Shown here piece after piece: positions 33,755-46,000 of a stretch of 64,000 nucleotides of DNA. Each line of letters starts with the position of its first letter. Position 1 is the stretch's first letter. The notes under the pieces were generated by a model, which was not told where the DNA came from, searched no databases, and saw only the letters and a list, made by a program, of their open reading frames with translations. Origin of the DNA: Agrostemma githago (lineage: Eukaryota > Streptophyta > Magnoliopsida > Caryophyllales > Caryophyllaceae); contig OY288247.1 in the NCBI GenBank assembly GCA_958450325.1, forward strand, positions 58,903,701 through 58,967,700, read 5' to 3'. The position numbers were made by a program, and so were the translations under genes.

Positions 33755-35632
33755 AAATCCCCCAAACCAAACTCTTGCTTGTCCTCAAGCAAGCATCGTC
33801 AAACATGACAAAACAAGAGCGGGAAACAAAACCAAATATCCGCGAAATGACAAATCCCATTGACAAGCCCTAGCAAGTTCACAATTCCATCTCAATTCAA
33901 ACACAAGATGCAAGATAAGCACACATGGTTTAGAATTACATGGCAAAAATATGAGGGAGACAAGTCTAAGACATTTCAACTCTTGCATGACCCTTATTGA
34001 CATCGGACTCCTCACGGGTTCACTCTTCACTCATTTGTGAACGGGTAGTATATTGTGAGAACACTCACCTACTACAACTCATAAGAATGCGCCCGCGACG
34101 TAGGATGGTAAACATTCCAAATTCCATTGACAATTTATCACAATTTGCACAAAGAAGCTACGAAAAGAACAAGAGAAGGCTCGGGTGAAGGGTAGAAGGT
34201 GGACAAACGTTATGGACATGTGAAGCTAAAGGTTAAACTAGCAACAATCCAAACGCGCTAAGAATGCTCAAACCACAACAAACACCACTTAGTCTTTATT
34301 ACATCAATACAAAACATCATATGTATCGGAATATAACTTCAACTAACATCACTTCCCAATTCAGTAACAATTATAAACAACTTGGAAGTAACATTATGTT
34401 TTCTTTCACTTTTTCTTCTTGTTTTTTTTTCAAACCATTTTTTTTCTTTCAACTTCATTTTTCATTTTTCCACAAAAGAAACCTCGGGAATCAGCAATCC
34501 CAGAAAAACAATTCTCACATTATTATCAACATTCACCACAATAACCTTAATGAGCACCCATAACGCATCTGACAATTACTAGCTTAATAAGGTAGGCATG
34601 ATATTTGTAGCTAAATATTGTGGGATATAAAAACAAGCATGTGGGCTCAAAAGGCTAAGATATATCATGTGAGAAAACAACAATATAGCTTCAAGTGCAA
34701 ACTGATCAAAAACATCACGAAAAATGGAACAAAAACCATTCATGTGCGTAATTATGCAACGCATACAATGAGGAGACCTACTCTCACCTAAAAATGATCG
34801 ATTAAACATGAATCAATCCAAAAGGCTCTAAAACTCGCATTTTGCAGCTTTACCAACGTCAAAGATCAAGTATACTTTGTCTTAGTCTCATCATCACATA
34901 CAAAAATGCAAAACCATCACCAAAATGTACAAATCCTGAAAACCAAGCTTAAAAAGAGATATGAACAGAAAACCGCAAAGCTATGCAAGGGGATAAGCAC
35001 AACGGGATAACAACATACTCATCAACTATTTTTTTTTAGATCAATTTTTTCAAATATTTTTCTTTTAAATTTTTTTTATATTTTCCAAGATTTTTCAAAT
35101 CAAACAAAAACAACTATATACAACTATATAAACCAATCCCTCCCCCAAGCTAGAACGACACATTGTCCTCAATGTGGCAAAACACAACAAACCGAAAAAA
35201 ACGGCTTCCGGTGCAAAGTGCCACAATTCAATCAATAGCGTGCTAAAAAGAGAGATGGGGATAGACCAATAAAAGAAAAACTAAGCAAAGACACATACGA
35301 CATTTGTAGAAACCTTCCCAAGTTAGCTTGAAAGTGGGCACTGTTCCATTCCATTCATTCGAGCATCATTACACCATGATTCTCGAGTACCTGAAAAGGA
35401 CAAGGCTAATACAAAACTAAAAAACCAAAAACCTATTGTCCGATCAATTACAACAAAAACAAATTGTCTAAATCAAACCAAAACAATTCCAAAAAACGAT
35501 AAAAGGAAAAAGTGGTCCAAAAATCCAACAGCGAAAAAAAAATATAATAATAAAAATAAAAATCTCAAAACTACTCTAAAAACACGGGTTGTCTCCCGCA
35601 TTGTTTTATCGTTTTGCATGACTTCTTTTTTC
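33755..35632 (-). other. 3'UTR and polypurine tract of the Athila-like element
   Basis: AAATCCCCCAAACC (33755-33768) is the reverse complement of the polypurine tract GGTTTGGGGGATTT next to the LTR. The remaining ~1.8 kb is AT-rich with homopolymer runs and no credible ORF. The string ACATTGTCCTCAATGTGG (about 35160-35178) is the reverse complement of a motif like the Athila one at 6367-6384 (CAATGGGGACATTGTGTG), which supports a shared origin. Confidence 0.7.
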
Positions 35633-37198
35633 CTAAATGGCACCATCTTCGTCTTTCTTTAAAAATCCCATCAATGCCCGTAGTAGCAAATCATATTCCT
35701 GCGCATGAGAAATATGAAAGCAATCATAAGTCATGGACAAGGTATAAACGGTATAAATCAAAAAGAATAGATGCAATATCTTATCAAACCCGACACCAGT
35801 TCTAACACGAACACTCCACTCATCAGTAGGAGATGAAGTATAAAGTTTGTCATCATGACACACAATGTTAAAATCCACCGGGAAATCATTATCAAAATTT
35901 AAATTAGATGGATTAGTAGATTTACCTTTCATCAAATCAAATGAAATGAGGAAAATAGGAAAGGGTTTACCAACATTGATGTCAAGCAGTTCGCTGGCGC
36001 ATAATGGTAGTAGGGAAGCCAAACACGGAGGCGGATCGGGAGTGCACAACGGTGACACTAGACATGGAGGAGGATAGAGTAAAGGAGATGAGGGAACTAC
36101 TTCCATATGTATGTTGGGAGAAAAGGTAAACGGCAAGAAAACCAAGGAATTCTTCAACCCAATGTTATTTTCATTATTCCCTCGAACCTCAAAATCAAAA
36201 TCAAGGGATTCCATGGTATCCTCATCACTAAACTCCTTAGTAAAAAGTCTCACAGCTCCTTCACAATCGTCATTCTCAATGGCGCCAATAACTAAGGACT
36301 CGAGGAGGACCTCATCACAACAAGTCTCAACGGTGGTCTCAATGGAATCCTCAATAGTATTAATAGCATCAGCAAGGGGTATCTTAGACACAATTGGAGG
36401 AGTTCCTTCAAGACTCTCAGAAGGGGCTATTATATTGGCTTCGCTAGGAGGATGTTCGCTATGGTTCACCATCTCGGTTGACTCGACAACAACAGGGGTT
36501 ATCTCAAGAGTGGTAGCCTCAACAATATGGGGGATTGGGTCAACGGTAGATGGAATATTAAACCAAAAACTCGGTTCATCATCATCGTCATCATCGTTAT
36601 TCAACAATTCATGATTATCAAAAACTTGAGACTCACATAGAGGAGCATGATAATCACTAAGATAAGTGGTTACCGTATGTCGAGCCGTATTACAAGTATC
36701 CTCGCAAGCTTGTTGTCGAAACATCGCGTCATTCGCAACCTCATTTTGGAACGATGCGTTATTGTGAATATAAACTAATGGCTCACTCTCATGAACCACA
36801 TAATCATTAGGCACAACGTCATTAGGCTCATTTTCACCTGCCATCTCCTTTAGCATTCTGTCAATTCTGGCCTGACTAGCTTAGAATTCTGTTTCAAAGC
36901 TTGTTGGAGCCAAATTCGGTTTTACCACCTCGCGGGCTTGTGCTTGGGACATCCAAGCAAAATAGTCCAAGAAATCCCATAAATCCCTTGTATTTTTATC
37001 GTAAATACCTCCCTTGGTCATGTTAACGGCTAATTCACGACAGTCGTGATTCATTCCTGCAAAAACAGCATGACCCAATTCGAGTTCATCATAGAAATAT
37101 CCAAAGGAAGCAAGGTTATTAACATATCCCTTGAATCGATCAAGATAGTCATGAAAAACTTCGTGCTCACATTGTGGGGAGATAAGAGAGAGATTCAT
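35633..37198 (-). pseudogene. ORF of the non-autonomous Athila-like element, one internal stop
   Basis: A frame of about 520 residues is interrupted by one TAA at 36881-36883. The 105-residue N-terminal part (CEHEVFHDYLDRFKGYVNNL, then HDCRELAVNMTKGG) resembles the gag-core region following the capsid start in Athila elements (compare the flow YERF...L...CP). The 407-residue remainder is acidic, rich in Asn, Glu, Ser and Pro, with DDDDDDEPSF and a repeated PPPCL motif. It has no recognised domain. A hydrophobic segment occurs near the C-terminus (ILHLFFLIYTVYTLSM). It could be a reduced gag fused to an Athila-type extra region; function is unknown. Confidence 0.55.
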
Positions 37199-37332
37199 AC
37201 CTGAAAAAAACTAAAACTACAAGAAAAAGGTGAAATGGATCCCATGTTAATGAAATCAGTATCGAGGATCTTTCGTTCCCTGAAACGAAAGAGAGTAATA
37301 AAGAAACAAGCTAAAACCAGTAAAAGACCGTC

Positions 37333-37350
37333 TCCCCGGCAACGGCGCCA
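37333..37350 (-). other. Primer-binding site, tRNA-Asp type
   Basis: Read on the minus strand, TGGCGCCGTTGCCGGGGA is fully complementary to the 3' end of plant tRNA-Asp. It sits four bases from the 5' LTR end. Confidence 0.9.
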
Positions 37351-37354
37351 AATT

Positions 37355-38711
37355 TGATATGGCTAAAGTTGTATTACCAAATCAAGATTATCCTAGTACT
37401 ACTAACAAGATAGTCAGTGGTAAGTAGGGTATCGTATCCACAGGGAGAAGGTCAAACTGTTAGAAGCTATGGCGATTCTTAATTGCTCAAACGGTTGGTT
37501 TGATTAACTAAAGCTAGAAGTACGTAAACAAAATATGAACTACTCAATTAAAGGAAAATCTAGGGCTATGGGTTCACAATGAGCAGACAAATGATCACGC
37601 AAGAATAATCGATAAACACACAAACATGCTAGTTGGCTATAATACGTCCTCTCGGATCGAAATCAACCTAGGAAGACACTAACGGGCTCTCGCTACTTAT
37701 TAGGCTTCCTACCGAATCACATGCGGGTCTAATCTCAACTCGGCTCTCGCACATGAACTGAAATTTTCCTAGTTCGATTAACAAGTTGTGGCCTTTAACA
37801 AATTAATCGTCTTTTAGAGCATGGTAACAAGGCACTGGCATATATATGAATTCATCAAATATTCAACAAGAACTTAAATTCTACCCATCGATCCCCCTTG
37901 ACCCTAGTAACGGAATTAGCTACTCATAATTAAATTCACACGAAATAAACAATTGATAATGAAATGCATAATGATTGATATGGAAAAAGGGAATCAAGAA
38001 CATAAAAGATGAATAAGAATTGAAACAAGAATTGAAATGATTACCGATTGGAAATTGTAGCAAGAACAAGAGTAAATCTTCCAAAATAGAGAATGAAAAA
38101 AGTAATATTCTTCCAATACTAGGCTTAGAGTTCTTAGGAAATGGAAAAAGGTCCGTTCCAATCTAATACAAGGCATTCCTATATAGCAAAAGAAAGAAGA
38201 AGCTGAAAAGACACTACAGCTATGTCGTCCCGAATCGGGATGGAGTCCGTCCCGAATCGGGATTAAAGTCGTCCCATGGGATGAGGGTCATCCCGAATCG
38301 GGACATCTGAAAAATCCAATATATATTGCTCAATTTTTCTTCATTTTGCCGTGAGTGAGGGGATAGGGACGACATCCATCCCTAGGGACGGACCTCGGGA
38401 CCAACAAAAAGGACTCCTCTAGTCTTCTAGACTTCATGATATGGTTCCAACTTGACTCGGGATCACTTCATGACATCCACGCAACCTCGATAGCAACACC
38501 TAGCTTGTGGATAAATAGTCACCGACCTCCATGTGAGCCATGATGAAAGGGAAAAGGCGCCCATATCGCCTATTTTCCTATGAAACCGACAAAACACTAC
38601 GAAACACACTAGAGGAGAAGATTAGTTCCCAAAACCACTCCTAAGAGCGCATTTAACACGATAAATACATGGGAAAAAGAGGATAAAAGCGTATAAAATA
38701 TTAACACATCA
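37355..38711 (-). repeat. 5' LTR of the non-autonomous Athila-like element (1357 bp)
   Basis: The plus strand starts TGATATGGC, like the 3' LTR. It ends ...GCGTATAAAATATTAACACATCA, where the 3' LTR has only ...GTGTATCA; ~15 extra bases therefore lie at the outer end. The ACGCC duplication directly after them shows they belonged to the inserted DNA. It lacks the 34-bp block found in the 3' LTR. Palindromes cluster at 38226-38303. Confidence 0.88.
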
Positions 38712-39607
38712 ACGCCCCGGCCCAAGACCTCAGGCCAATTTTGTCTCCCATCCCCTTCGCCCAATGGGGGATGGACATTCTGGGGCCGTTTCCCGTTGCG
38801 ACCGGAGGCATAAAGTTCTTGATAGTAGGGATTGACTACTTCACCAAATGGATTGAAGCTGAAGCTGTCCCGAATATAACAGAGCTGACGGTCAGGAAGG
38901 TGATCTGGAGAAACATAATACAGAGGTATGGCCTACCGAAAGTACTAGTCTTTGATCATGGCAGGCAGTTTGATAACGACCCCCTGAGAGCTTGACTGGA
39001 AGGCCACGGCATAGCTGTCGCCTATTCCGCCGTCTACCACCCGCAGACCAACGAACAGGCTGAAGCAGCAAACAAACAAATACTAAATGGGCTGAAAAGG
39101 ATGGTGGACGAGCTGAAAGAGAGATGGGCAGATGAGCTCTCGAGCGTATTGTGGTCAATCAGGACCACCAGAAAGGAGTCCACGGGGCAAACTCCTTTTG
39201 ACCTGGTCTACGGAGCCGAGGCCATGCTGCCCTTAGAAGCGCGTATCCCCACCCGCCGGTCTCAACAATTTGACAGGGCTAGAAATGAGGCTGCAATGAC
39301 TGAGGCTCTTGATCTAGTCAGTAAGGTGAGACAAGAGGCATGCGTCAACATCGCGCCTATCAGCAGAGAATGAGGAAGGTTTACAACAAAAGAGTGAACA
39401 TAAGAAACTTCCAGGTGGGAGACCTGGACCTATGAAAGACCCAGGCGATAGGAAAGTCCAGGGAGCATGGCAAGCTGAGCGAATTGGGAAGGTCTGTATC
39501 AGGTCACGCAGATCATGGGACCAGGAACATATAGGATCGCCAACCTTGAAGGTCAGGAGCTAGCAGCACACTGGAATGCAGACACCCTGAGAAAGTACTA
39601 CGTCTAG
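38712..39607 (+). pseudogene. Integrase core and C-terminal region of Tat pol
   Basis: The catalytic DDE residues are visible: Asp in WGMDILGP, Asp in VFDHGRQFD and Glu in HPQTNEQAEAANK. The C-terminal region contains GQTPFDLVYGAEAMLP. A TGA near 38994 and a frameshift near 39340 break it. The family-typical end (GTYRIANLEG then WNADTLRKYY) reaches a TAG at 39605-39607, the pol terminus. The domain would join element DNA to the genome; this copy is inactive. Confidence 0.85.
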
Positions 39608-39842
39608 GTTAAAAGTCTAATTATTTTCCTTTCCCTAAAGACGTATGCGGAGGACGGTCAAAATTAAAATGTCGACGGCTCCAACCAAAACGTCAAGTTC
39701 TTGCTTCAAGGAATGAAAAGATTCGCAAATTCATACTCGTTGTCTCTTCAGATTAGCACTTCACACACAAACGAGCAGAGGGCAATAGCGGGAAGGCCCC
39801 CCTGTTGCAAAACCATGGAAAATAGACCCCCCCCAACAAAAA

Positions 39843-40325
39843 TCGCTAAGTCCCTCACCTGCCTCCAGGCAGGCAGGGGGCAGGCCCTCTGACTCCAGAT
39901 CAGGAGTCAGGGTCAGGTCGGGGCCCACGTGCCGAATGAACAAGGACTGAGCAACACTCAGCCTTGTATAAAAAACGCTAAGTCCCCCACCTGCCTCTGG
40001 GCAAGCAGGGGGCAGGCCCTCTGGACTTCGAGTAGAAGCCAGGGTCAGGCCAGGCCCCATGCGCCGAAACGAACAAGGACTGAGCAACACTCAGCCTTGT
40101 ATAAAAAACGCTAAGTCCTCTACCTGTCTTTGGGTAGGCAGCGGTCGGGCCCTCTGGACTTCGACTAGAAGCCAGGGTCAGGCCAGGCCCCATGCGCCAA
40201 AACGAACAAGGACTGAGCAACACTCAGCCTTGTATAAAAAACGCTAAGTCTCCCACCTGCCTCTGGGCAGGCAGGGAGCAAACCACCTGACTCCAGATCA
40301 GAAGTCAGGGTCAAACAAAACCTCA
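39843..40325. repeat. 133-bp tandem repeat, ~3.6 copies, downstream of Tat pol
   Basis: CGCTAAGTCC recurs at 39843, 39976, 40109 and 40242, and CAAGGACTGAGCAACACTCAG at 39941, 40074 and 40207: an exact 133-bp period. Each unit has a small inverted repeat, CTGAG-CAACA-CTCAG. It lies between pol and the antisense ORF. ORFs across it are artefacts of the repeat. The flanks (39608-39842 and 40326-40562) hold nothing recognisable. Confidence 0.92.
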
Positions 40326-40562
40326 AAAGACAAAGTAATAAGAATAACAAGCATGCAGGCAAGAAAGCATCCATCAAATTTAATAATAAGACATGAAAAA
40401 GGCTTGCAAAGCAAGCATTAAAGAATCTGGTTACAAAAAAATTCAGATTACATAAACCGGCAGCCGACTACATTTGGGCTCGGTGCGCAAAAGGGTAGTA
40501 AAATCATCGGGGAAATAAAGGCGCAGGAGGGTAAGGACAGGAACCCTCAGAGGACGACTGCC

Positions 40563-41268
40563 CTACATATATGTGGTGGGGGCATCCTGGTCACGACCCG
40601 GAGCCTCCTCAGGCGATTTGTTGGCCCTGGCGTCGTTCTTTGCTGCGTACAGCGCGCTGAAGGCATCCTCATCAAAATTAGGAAGCATCTCTCGGATGAC
40701 TTCCATAATAAACTCAGAAGAGGTGGAGGCTCCTGAATTGAAAGATTTCTCCACCTCCAAATTGGCCTCCCGGATGATGCCCTCCTTCTCCTTGAGCCAC
40801 TTTTCACCCCGGGTTTTCAGCTCGCTCTGAGCCGCCCGAAGATCAGAGTCAGCCCGGGTCAGGCGAGTGGCATACCCCTCAAGGCGACCCTCTAGTTCAG
40901 CAGCTTTCTTCTTAGCCTTCTCCAGCTCCACCTCCAAGTTTGCTGCCTCCTGTACAGCCTTTTCACCCTGACCCTTCCAATGGGCAGCCTAACTCCTGGC
41001 CTCCTCTAGGTCACCCTCACACTTGGACAGCTGGAGCTTCAGGTTGCTGATAAGGGCATCATCCCTCTCAACTTCCATGATACGCTCAGAGAGGGAAGTA
41101 CCAGGGGTGATGTTCAGCTCCTCATCACTTAAACGGTTTAGAGCCGCCAACTCCGTAGAGGCTTGAATGACCCGGGAACAGCGGTGGATGAGCTGGGCTT
41201 CCTGGTTGCTAGAAGCGTAGAATATGTCAGAGACTTGGCAATCTGGTCCATTGATGAAGAGTTGGAGT
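40563..41268 (-). pseudogene. Antisense coiled-coil ORF of the Tat element, terminal exon
   Basis: On the minus strand the frame is open from a likely splice acceptor (TTGTTTTCAG before 41268) through a single TAG at about 40988 to a stop at 40563. It encodes ~230 residues with long heptad-like stretches (EVELEKAKKKAAELEGRLEG, SELKTRGEKWLKEKEG), so a coiled coil is likely. The C-terminus is acidic. An antisense gene downstream of pol is known in several Tat families. Upstream exons would lie beyond 41290 but are not visible, consistent with 3' truncation of the element. Function is unknown. Confidence 0.6.
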
Positions 41269-41290
41269 CTGAAAACAAGGCAGAGACATC

Positions 41291-42028
41291 AACACTCTCA
41301 CCAACATGCTACAGACACTGATTAAAAAGAAGAGAAAGGTAAACAAAGGGTAAGTGAACAATTAGCATGTATATCAACTATAAATAATACATTGCTTATA
41401 TTTTATGAACAAAACTGACACACCCAAATGTATTATAGGTCTGAGGTGTAGTGAAAGAAACAACCGTAACAATAACAAGTACGGAAAAAAAAGATCAAGA
41501 TTTGAAAATCTCAACTAAAGATGTGAGAGAAAAACAAAGCCAGAAGACTAGATGACGTTCTCCAATAAAAGTTTTAAAAAAAACAATTAATTACTCTCTT
41601 CATTCACTATTTTTTGCCTCATTCCATTAAAATATTCATCACAAATATTCATGGAATTGGACAAAATAATTACCGGATATAGTTATTATGCTTTATATCT
41701 TATAGCGTTATATCTCATTTTCACCAAGAATAATTCTCTTACATTCTTACAAATTCAAAAATCTAACATCCAAGCCAATAACCCATCATTATCGAATTCA
41801 CATTAACATCAAATAGTGCTCCATTTACTGTTTATGATATTACAAATGACTTCGAAAATAAATAAAGTTACAAAGAAATGAAATCAAAAACAAAAATAAA
41901 TAAACAATTAAATAAATAGTGGACAATGAGGCAAAAAAGACGGAAATGCAAATAAAATGCATAAATCAATATAGTCTCGTGCGATTACACGGGTATGACG
42001 ACTAATTATAATATTATAATTATTAATT
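41291..42028. other. AT-rich DNA, nothing recognised
   Basis: There is no ORF or known element. The boundary with the Tat remnant is gradual, and no LTR remnant was found. Confidence 0.5.
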
Positions 42029-42040
42029 TCAACTCTTCAA

Positions 42041-42592
42041 CACTGTTTGGTTGGCTCAGATGAGGGGAATGAACACTATGATCAAATTGTTTGTTTTGGG
42101 ATGTACCGAGAGCGACAAGTGCTGGTTGTGTCAATCCCAACCTGAGACCATCGACCATTTATTCTTTTCATGTATGTAAAACAGGAGAGTAATGAGCTGT
42201 GTTGAGGACTGGTTTGGGCATGTTAAGGATTTGAATGAATTAAGTGTAGGAGCTAAAGATGAGACGGACTGGAAAATTAACACTGTAATTCTTGCAGCCT
42301 GCTACTACTTCGTTTGGGTGCAAAGGAACAACGCGAGGGTGAATGCTATGATAATCAGACATGTACGGTTAGCAGCGAAAATCAGGAAAGAAGTGAAGGC
42401 GCGGACTCAGGTCTGGTTGCCTGGTCAGATATTAGACTGGTAGATGTCTTAGTGCAAAGAGTAGCAGTTGTTGTCCTATTTTGATATTGAGATATAGGTT
42501 GGAAAGTCAAGTTTCCATGGTTTGGATTATATGTACATTGTAAAGCTTTAGTTTTTTTTATATATACAATCACATTTTATCAAAAAAAAAAA
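42041..42592 (+). mobile_element. L1-type LINE, 5'-truncated 3' end
   Basis: Perfect 12-bp duplications TCAACTCTTCAA flank it (42029-42040 and 42593-42604), and it ends in an A-run at 42582-42592. The reading includes CWLCQSQPETIDHLFFSC, the zinc-binding block found after the reverse transcriptase in plant L1 elements. Then an 83-residue frame (42192-42443) ends in LPGQILDW. A stop after the Cys block breaks the frame. Only ~550 bp of a normally 5-6-kb element inserted, as is typical for target-primed reverse transcription. Confidence 0.88.
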
Positions 42593-42604
42593 TCAACTCT
42601 TCAA

Positions 42605-43089
42605 ATCCAATAGTGCAGTACACGGTATGACGACTAATTATAATATTATAATTACTAATTTCAACTCCACAAACCCAACGCAGGTCTTACAAGTTTGGTT
42701 TAGCTCAACTTAGTTCAATCCTGTTTCAAACGGAAAAGAACAAGGTCATGCTGTACAATAATACATTAAGAAACTACATTAAATTACACTTAATAATATT
42801 AGCAGTATGTGTCCATAACTGGCGGGCCATTTTGAACGGCACCTAGATCCCCTTAGGCCTTTATTTATAAGGCAAATTAGATCATATCCACGGAAAATAT
42901 CACTTGGTAGAAGCGTTAGAAGAGCCTCTTTACAAATATTTACATATATATATATACACAATGGAGGACAATGACATCACAGCGATGAGTTACTTGCAGA
43001 TGACAGTGGCCATACATTTCTGCACTGTGAAATATGACACGGCCGCTAATAGAAAGGCTTATTTGGGATGTCCATGGCAGGTGAGACCT
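42605..43089. other. Downstream flank of the LCAT4-like gene
   Basis: This likely includes the 3'UTR of the minus-strand gene. A ~45-bp stretch at 42623-42667 repeats 41995-42033 (GACTAATTATAATATTATAA), showing an older duplication around the LINE insertion. A (TA)n run lies at 42943-42956. No other gene was seen. Confidence 0.5.
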
Positions 43090-46000
43090 TCATGCAACAG
43101 ATATCATGGTTGATTCCTCTGAAACGGATATCAAAATCGGATCCTTCTTATTAGCTTCTATCTCATCTTGGTCCAAAGTGCTGGATATGAGTTCCCATTC
43201 TTCACTCCATGGGGTTATGTGAACATATTTCTCAGTAATCTTTTCTAGTTCAAACCCGGTGGGCAGGACAACATAGTCATTCAATGGGTCATAAAAGGGG
43301 TCCGGTTTACCGGCCTTCAGCCAATGCTGAAGTACTCTGAATACATGGTGCTCAGAAAGGATACCACGGTGTTCTGCAGGTACTCCCACCCTTGCTTCAG
43401 CTTTAAGTCCATCAGCCTTGGAAAACAAATCGGAAAAAAAAAAATCACAAGTTGATACCCATTAGCTCCAAGTGCTTGTAGCATGTAATAACAATAGAGA
43501 TAGGAATGACAACTTTAATCGGCACAAGATTTAAGCAACACTACAAAAAAAAAAAAGGGGGTCCTGGGAACAAATTCCTTCTACTCTTCTTTCACTAATA
43601 TCAAAAGGGGAGTAGAAATCAATTTATTCACAAAACCCTTCCAAGGCGGATTCAAGACATTCATGGGGGAGGATTATATTAAATCTTTTTTTCTCATAAC
43701 CATTTCCCAAAGATAGCGGGACTATTATGTTAGGAGTTAGGACAGAATATTAAGATCGGCAAATATTTAGTACAAATAGTCGAGGTATCATAATAGTATA
43801 GACTGTAGAGTGTAATATCAATTACCCCCTCAAAAGAACTTTTCTCTTGCTTATGGCATCTAAACAGCCAACCGAAGATGGCCATCTTGTACCATTTTTG
43901 CCAGGAATGCACAATAAGTGCCTTGGATGCCAAACGGCTTTTGGCCCACATGGCTACCACAAAGTGCCTTGGATGTGTGCATTATTTCTGGTTTATTGTT
44001 TTCGTTTTTCTTAGTTGTGTTGTTTTGTTTGCTTCGACGCTCACGGGTGTCTCACGAGTCACTATGGCCCTCGTGCACCTTACGCTTAAATTACTTTTAA
44101 TGTTGTTGGATGGTATTTCATGTTGCTATGACCTCGTCCACCATTTTTTTCTTCCTTGTGTGGTACATCACTGGAGCTCGTCTTAGCTTGGGTGTCCCAT
44201 GAGTAGACACGGCAAAGATGACTCAACCCAAATGATTGCGCCTGATAAGGCTGCCCCAATACCCAAAACGGACTCGATACTATCTCGTCCGAGTATGAAC
44301 CGAAACATGAATAGACCCGGCTCAAACCTTGATTGACCAATGTTGACCCAACCCAAAACCACCCGACCTACCCATAATTGAGCCAATCTGAAGTCACCCA
44401 ATATGAGCCATTTAGTGGCTAGGCCCAGGCAACTTTTTCCAGGTCGCCACTAACGCTCTAGTAAAGGCATATGTGGCTGTTCATGTAATGTAGTGGAACC
44501 TTTTGGCTAAGATGTAACCGTTCACCCTTTCTTCGTAAATCCAATTTTCGCTTCGAGTTTGGCAGTGCTACAAAAGCTAAGTACCCAAAACCCTTTAAGC
44601 ACAAGATTGGTCAATTGTACTTGCGATTTTTTTCACTATGGGCCTAGCAAATGAAAAATTGGGGAAATTTGGGGAAAAAAAATATTAAGATTAAAGGTTG
44701 ATATTAGGTTGTATTAATACTACATACATCAGAACAAAGACTTTATAAGTTTGAATATTTCAAAATAAATTAAATTATTATTGAAGATACTCTATGTTAG
44801 TCAAATTAATACTCTGTACCAATTAAAGTGTTTCAACATTGACTCGAAAATTACCCATAACCGAAAATGACCCAATCCGAGACAACCCAGCCCGAAATGA
44901 TCCTCGGAAGTGATTTGACAACAAGTTACCCGAAACCCAAAATGATCCCAGACGCGACCACATTGACCCATTTACCACCTCTGCTCATGAGTTGGTTCAG
45001 CCCTCCTACATCCTTAGCCTTACACTGTTAGTCTAGTTTAAGGCATTGCCAATGGCAAGATCATGACAACACAAGACACCATACGACACATCGCGTCATC
45101 ATGAAATGAGAGGGTGTATTAGAAAGCATTATTTGAATATTAATATTAAGGAATATTTAAGGATAGGATATCACGGATATCATACTAACTATTCTTTAAG
45201 AAACTAAGATAGAATATTAATATTAGGGAATACTTAGAATAAGATATTACGGTATAATAATATTCTTTAAAAAAATGCTTTGGGAATATTCTTTAGTATT
45301 TTGCAAGATATCTCTATTATATATACTTTCCACCAATTATAATCGAGTCATTCAGGTTATCTTACATCAAAAACACAAATTACCTTTGCAGATTCTACTG
45401 GAACTGTCCCATCACCATCAACGCAGATGTACTTGGCCTGGAACAATATGTCATAAGAAAATTAGACAGAATAAAATACAAGGCAATTAGATCAAACATA
45501 GTGATGTATAAAGGATACAATAATCTTAGCGGAAATAAAGATTCAATTTTTTATGTTCCTAAATGTAAAAGTAACAATTTTTGTCTCTCAAAGAGATGGT
45601 TTTAAAGCTAAAAGGATAGTATTGTAATCTCAAGACTATGATTTTGTGAACTCTCAACCTCGCAAGGTATAAAGAACACGCGGGTTTGAGAACTATGAAC
45701 CTCGCAAGGAATCAAGAACTCAGTTTTCAACCTTGCAAAGAAGAATAGTTTATTTCAATCTCGAAAGGAAGAAATAAATAACTTAACACTCGCACGTTAT
45801 AAGCACAAACAATAAAATACTTTATTGAATTTCTTATGAATACAAGGTCCTATACATAGTACCAAGGGCAGATTTGGGCGACGGCCTTGATAGGCACGAG
45901 CCCTCTCTCAAATCCTGATATAATTAAATTTTAGACCTATTTTTAGTATGCTAATTAGTTAGCACAGTTGGAAAGAGTCTCAATTTATAGCTCAAGGGAC

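Larger units (their letters stand above)
32383..38711 (-). mobile_element. Non-autonomous Athila-like LTR retrotransposon (6329 bp)
   Basis: It lies on the minus strand. The 5' LTR is at 37355-38711, the primer site at 37333-37350, one broken ORF at 37198-35633, the polypurine tract at 33755-33768 and the 3' LTR at 32383-33754. The perfect 5-bp duplication ACGCC flanks it (32378-32382 and 38712-38716). Removing the element restores integrase. The LTRs are nearly identical apart from a 34-bp indel and a few substitutions, so insertion is recent. It encodes no protease, RT or integrase and must have relied on another element. Confidence 0.92.
24284..41290 (+). mobile_element. Tat-lineage Ty3/gypsy retrotransposon, decayed, hosting two nested insertions
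   Basis: In order: 5' LTR, primer site, gag, protease, RT with RNase H, a second archaeal-type RNase H, integrase, a 133-bp tandem repeat and an antisense coiled-coil ORF. The dual RNase H and the antisense ORF are hallmarks of the Tat lineage. Stops and frameshifts interrupt every domain. The solo LTR (29715-32189) splits the region between RNase H and integrase. The Athila-like element (32383-38711) splits integrase. No 3' LTR was found after 41268, so the 3' end is deleted and its boundary (about 41290) is approximate. Confidence 0.8.

Noticed and set aside
39761..40377. Several overlapping ORFs on both strands with repeated CLxxGR-like stretches
   Set aside because: Products of the 133-bp tandem repeat, not genes.
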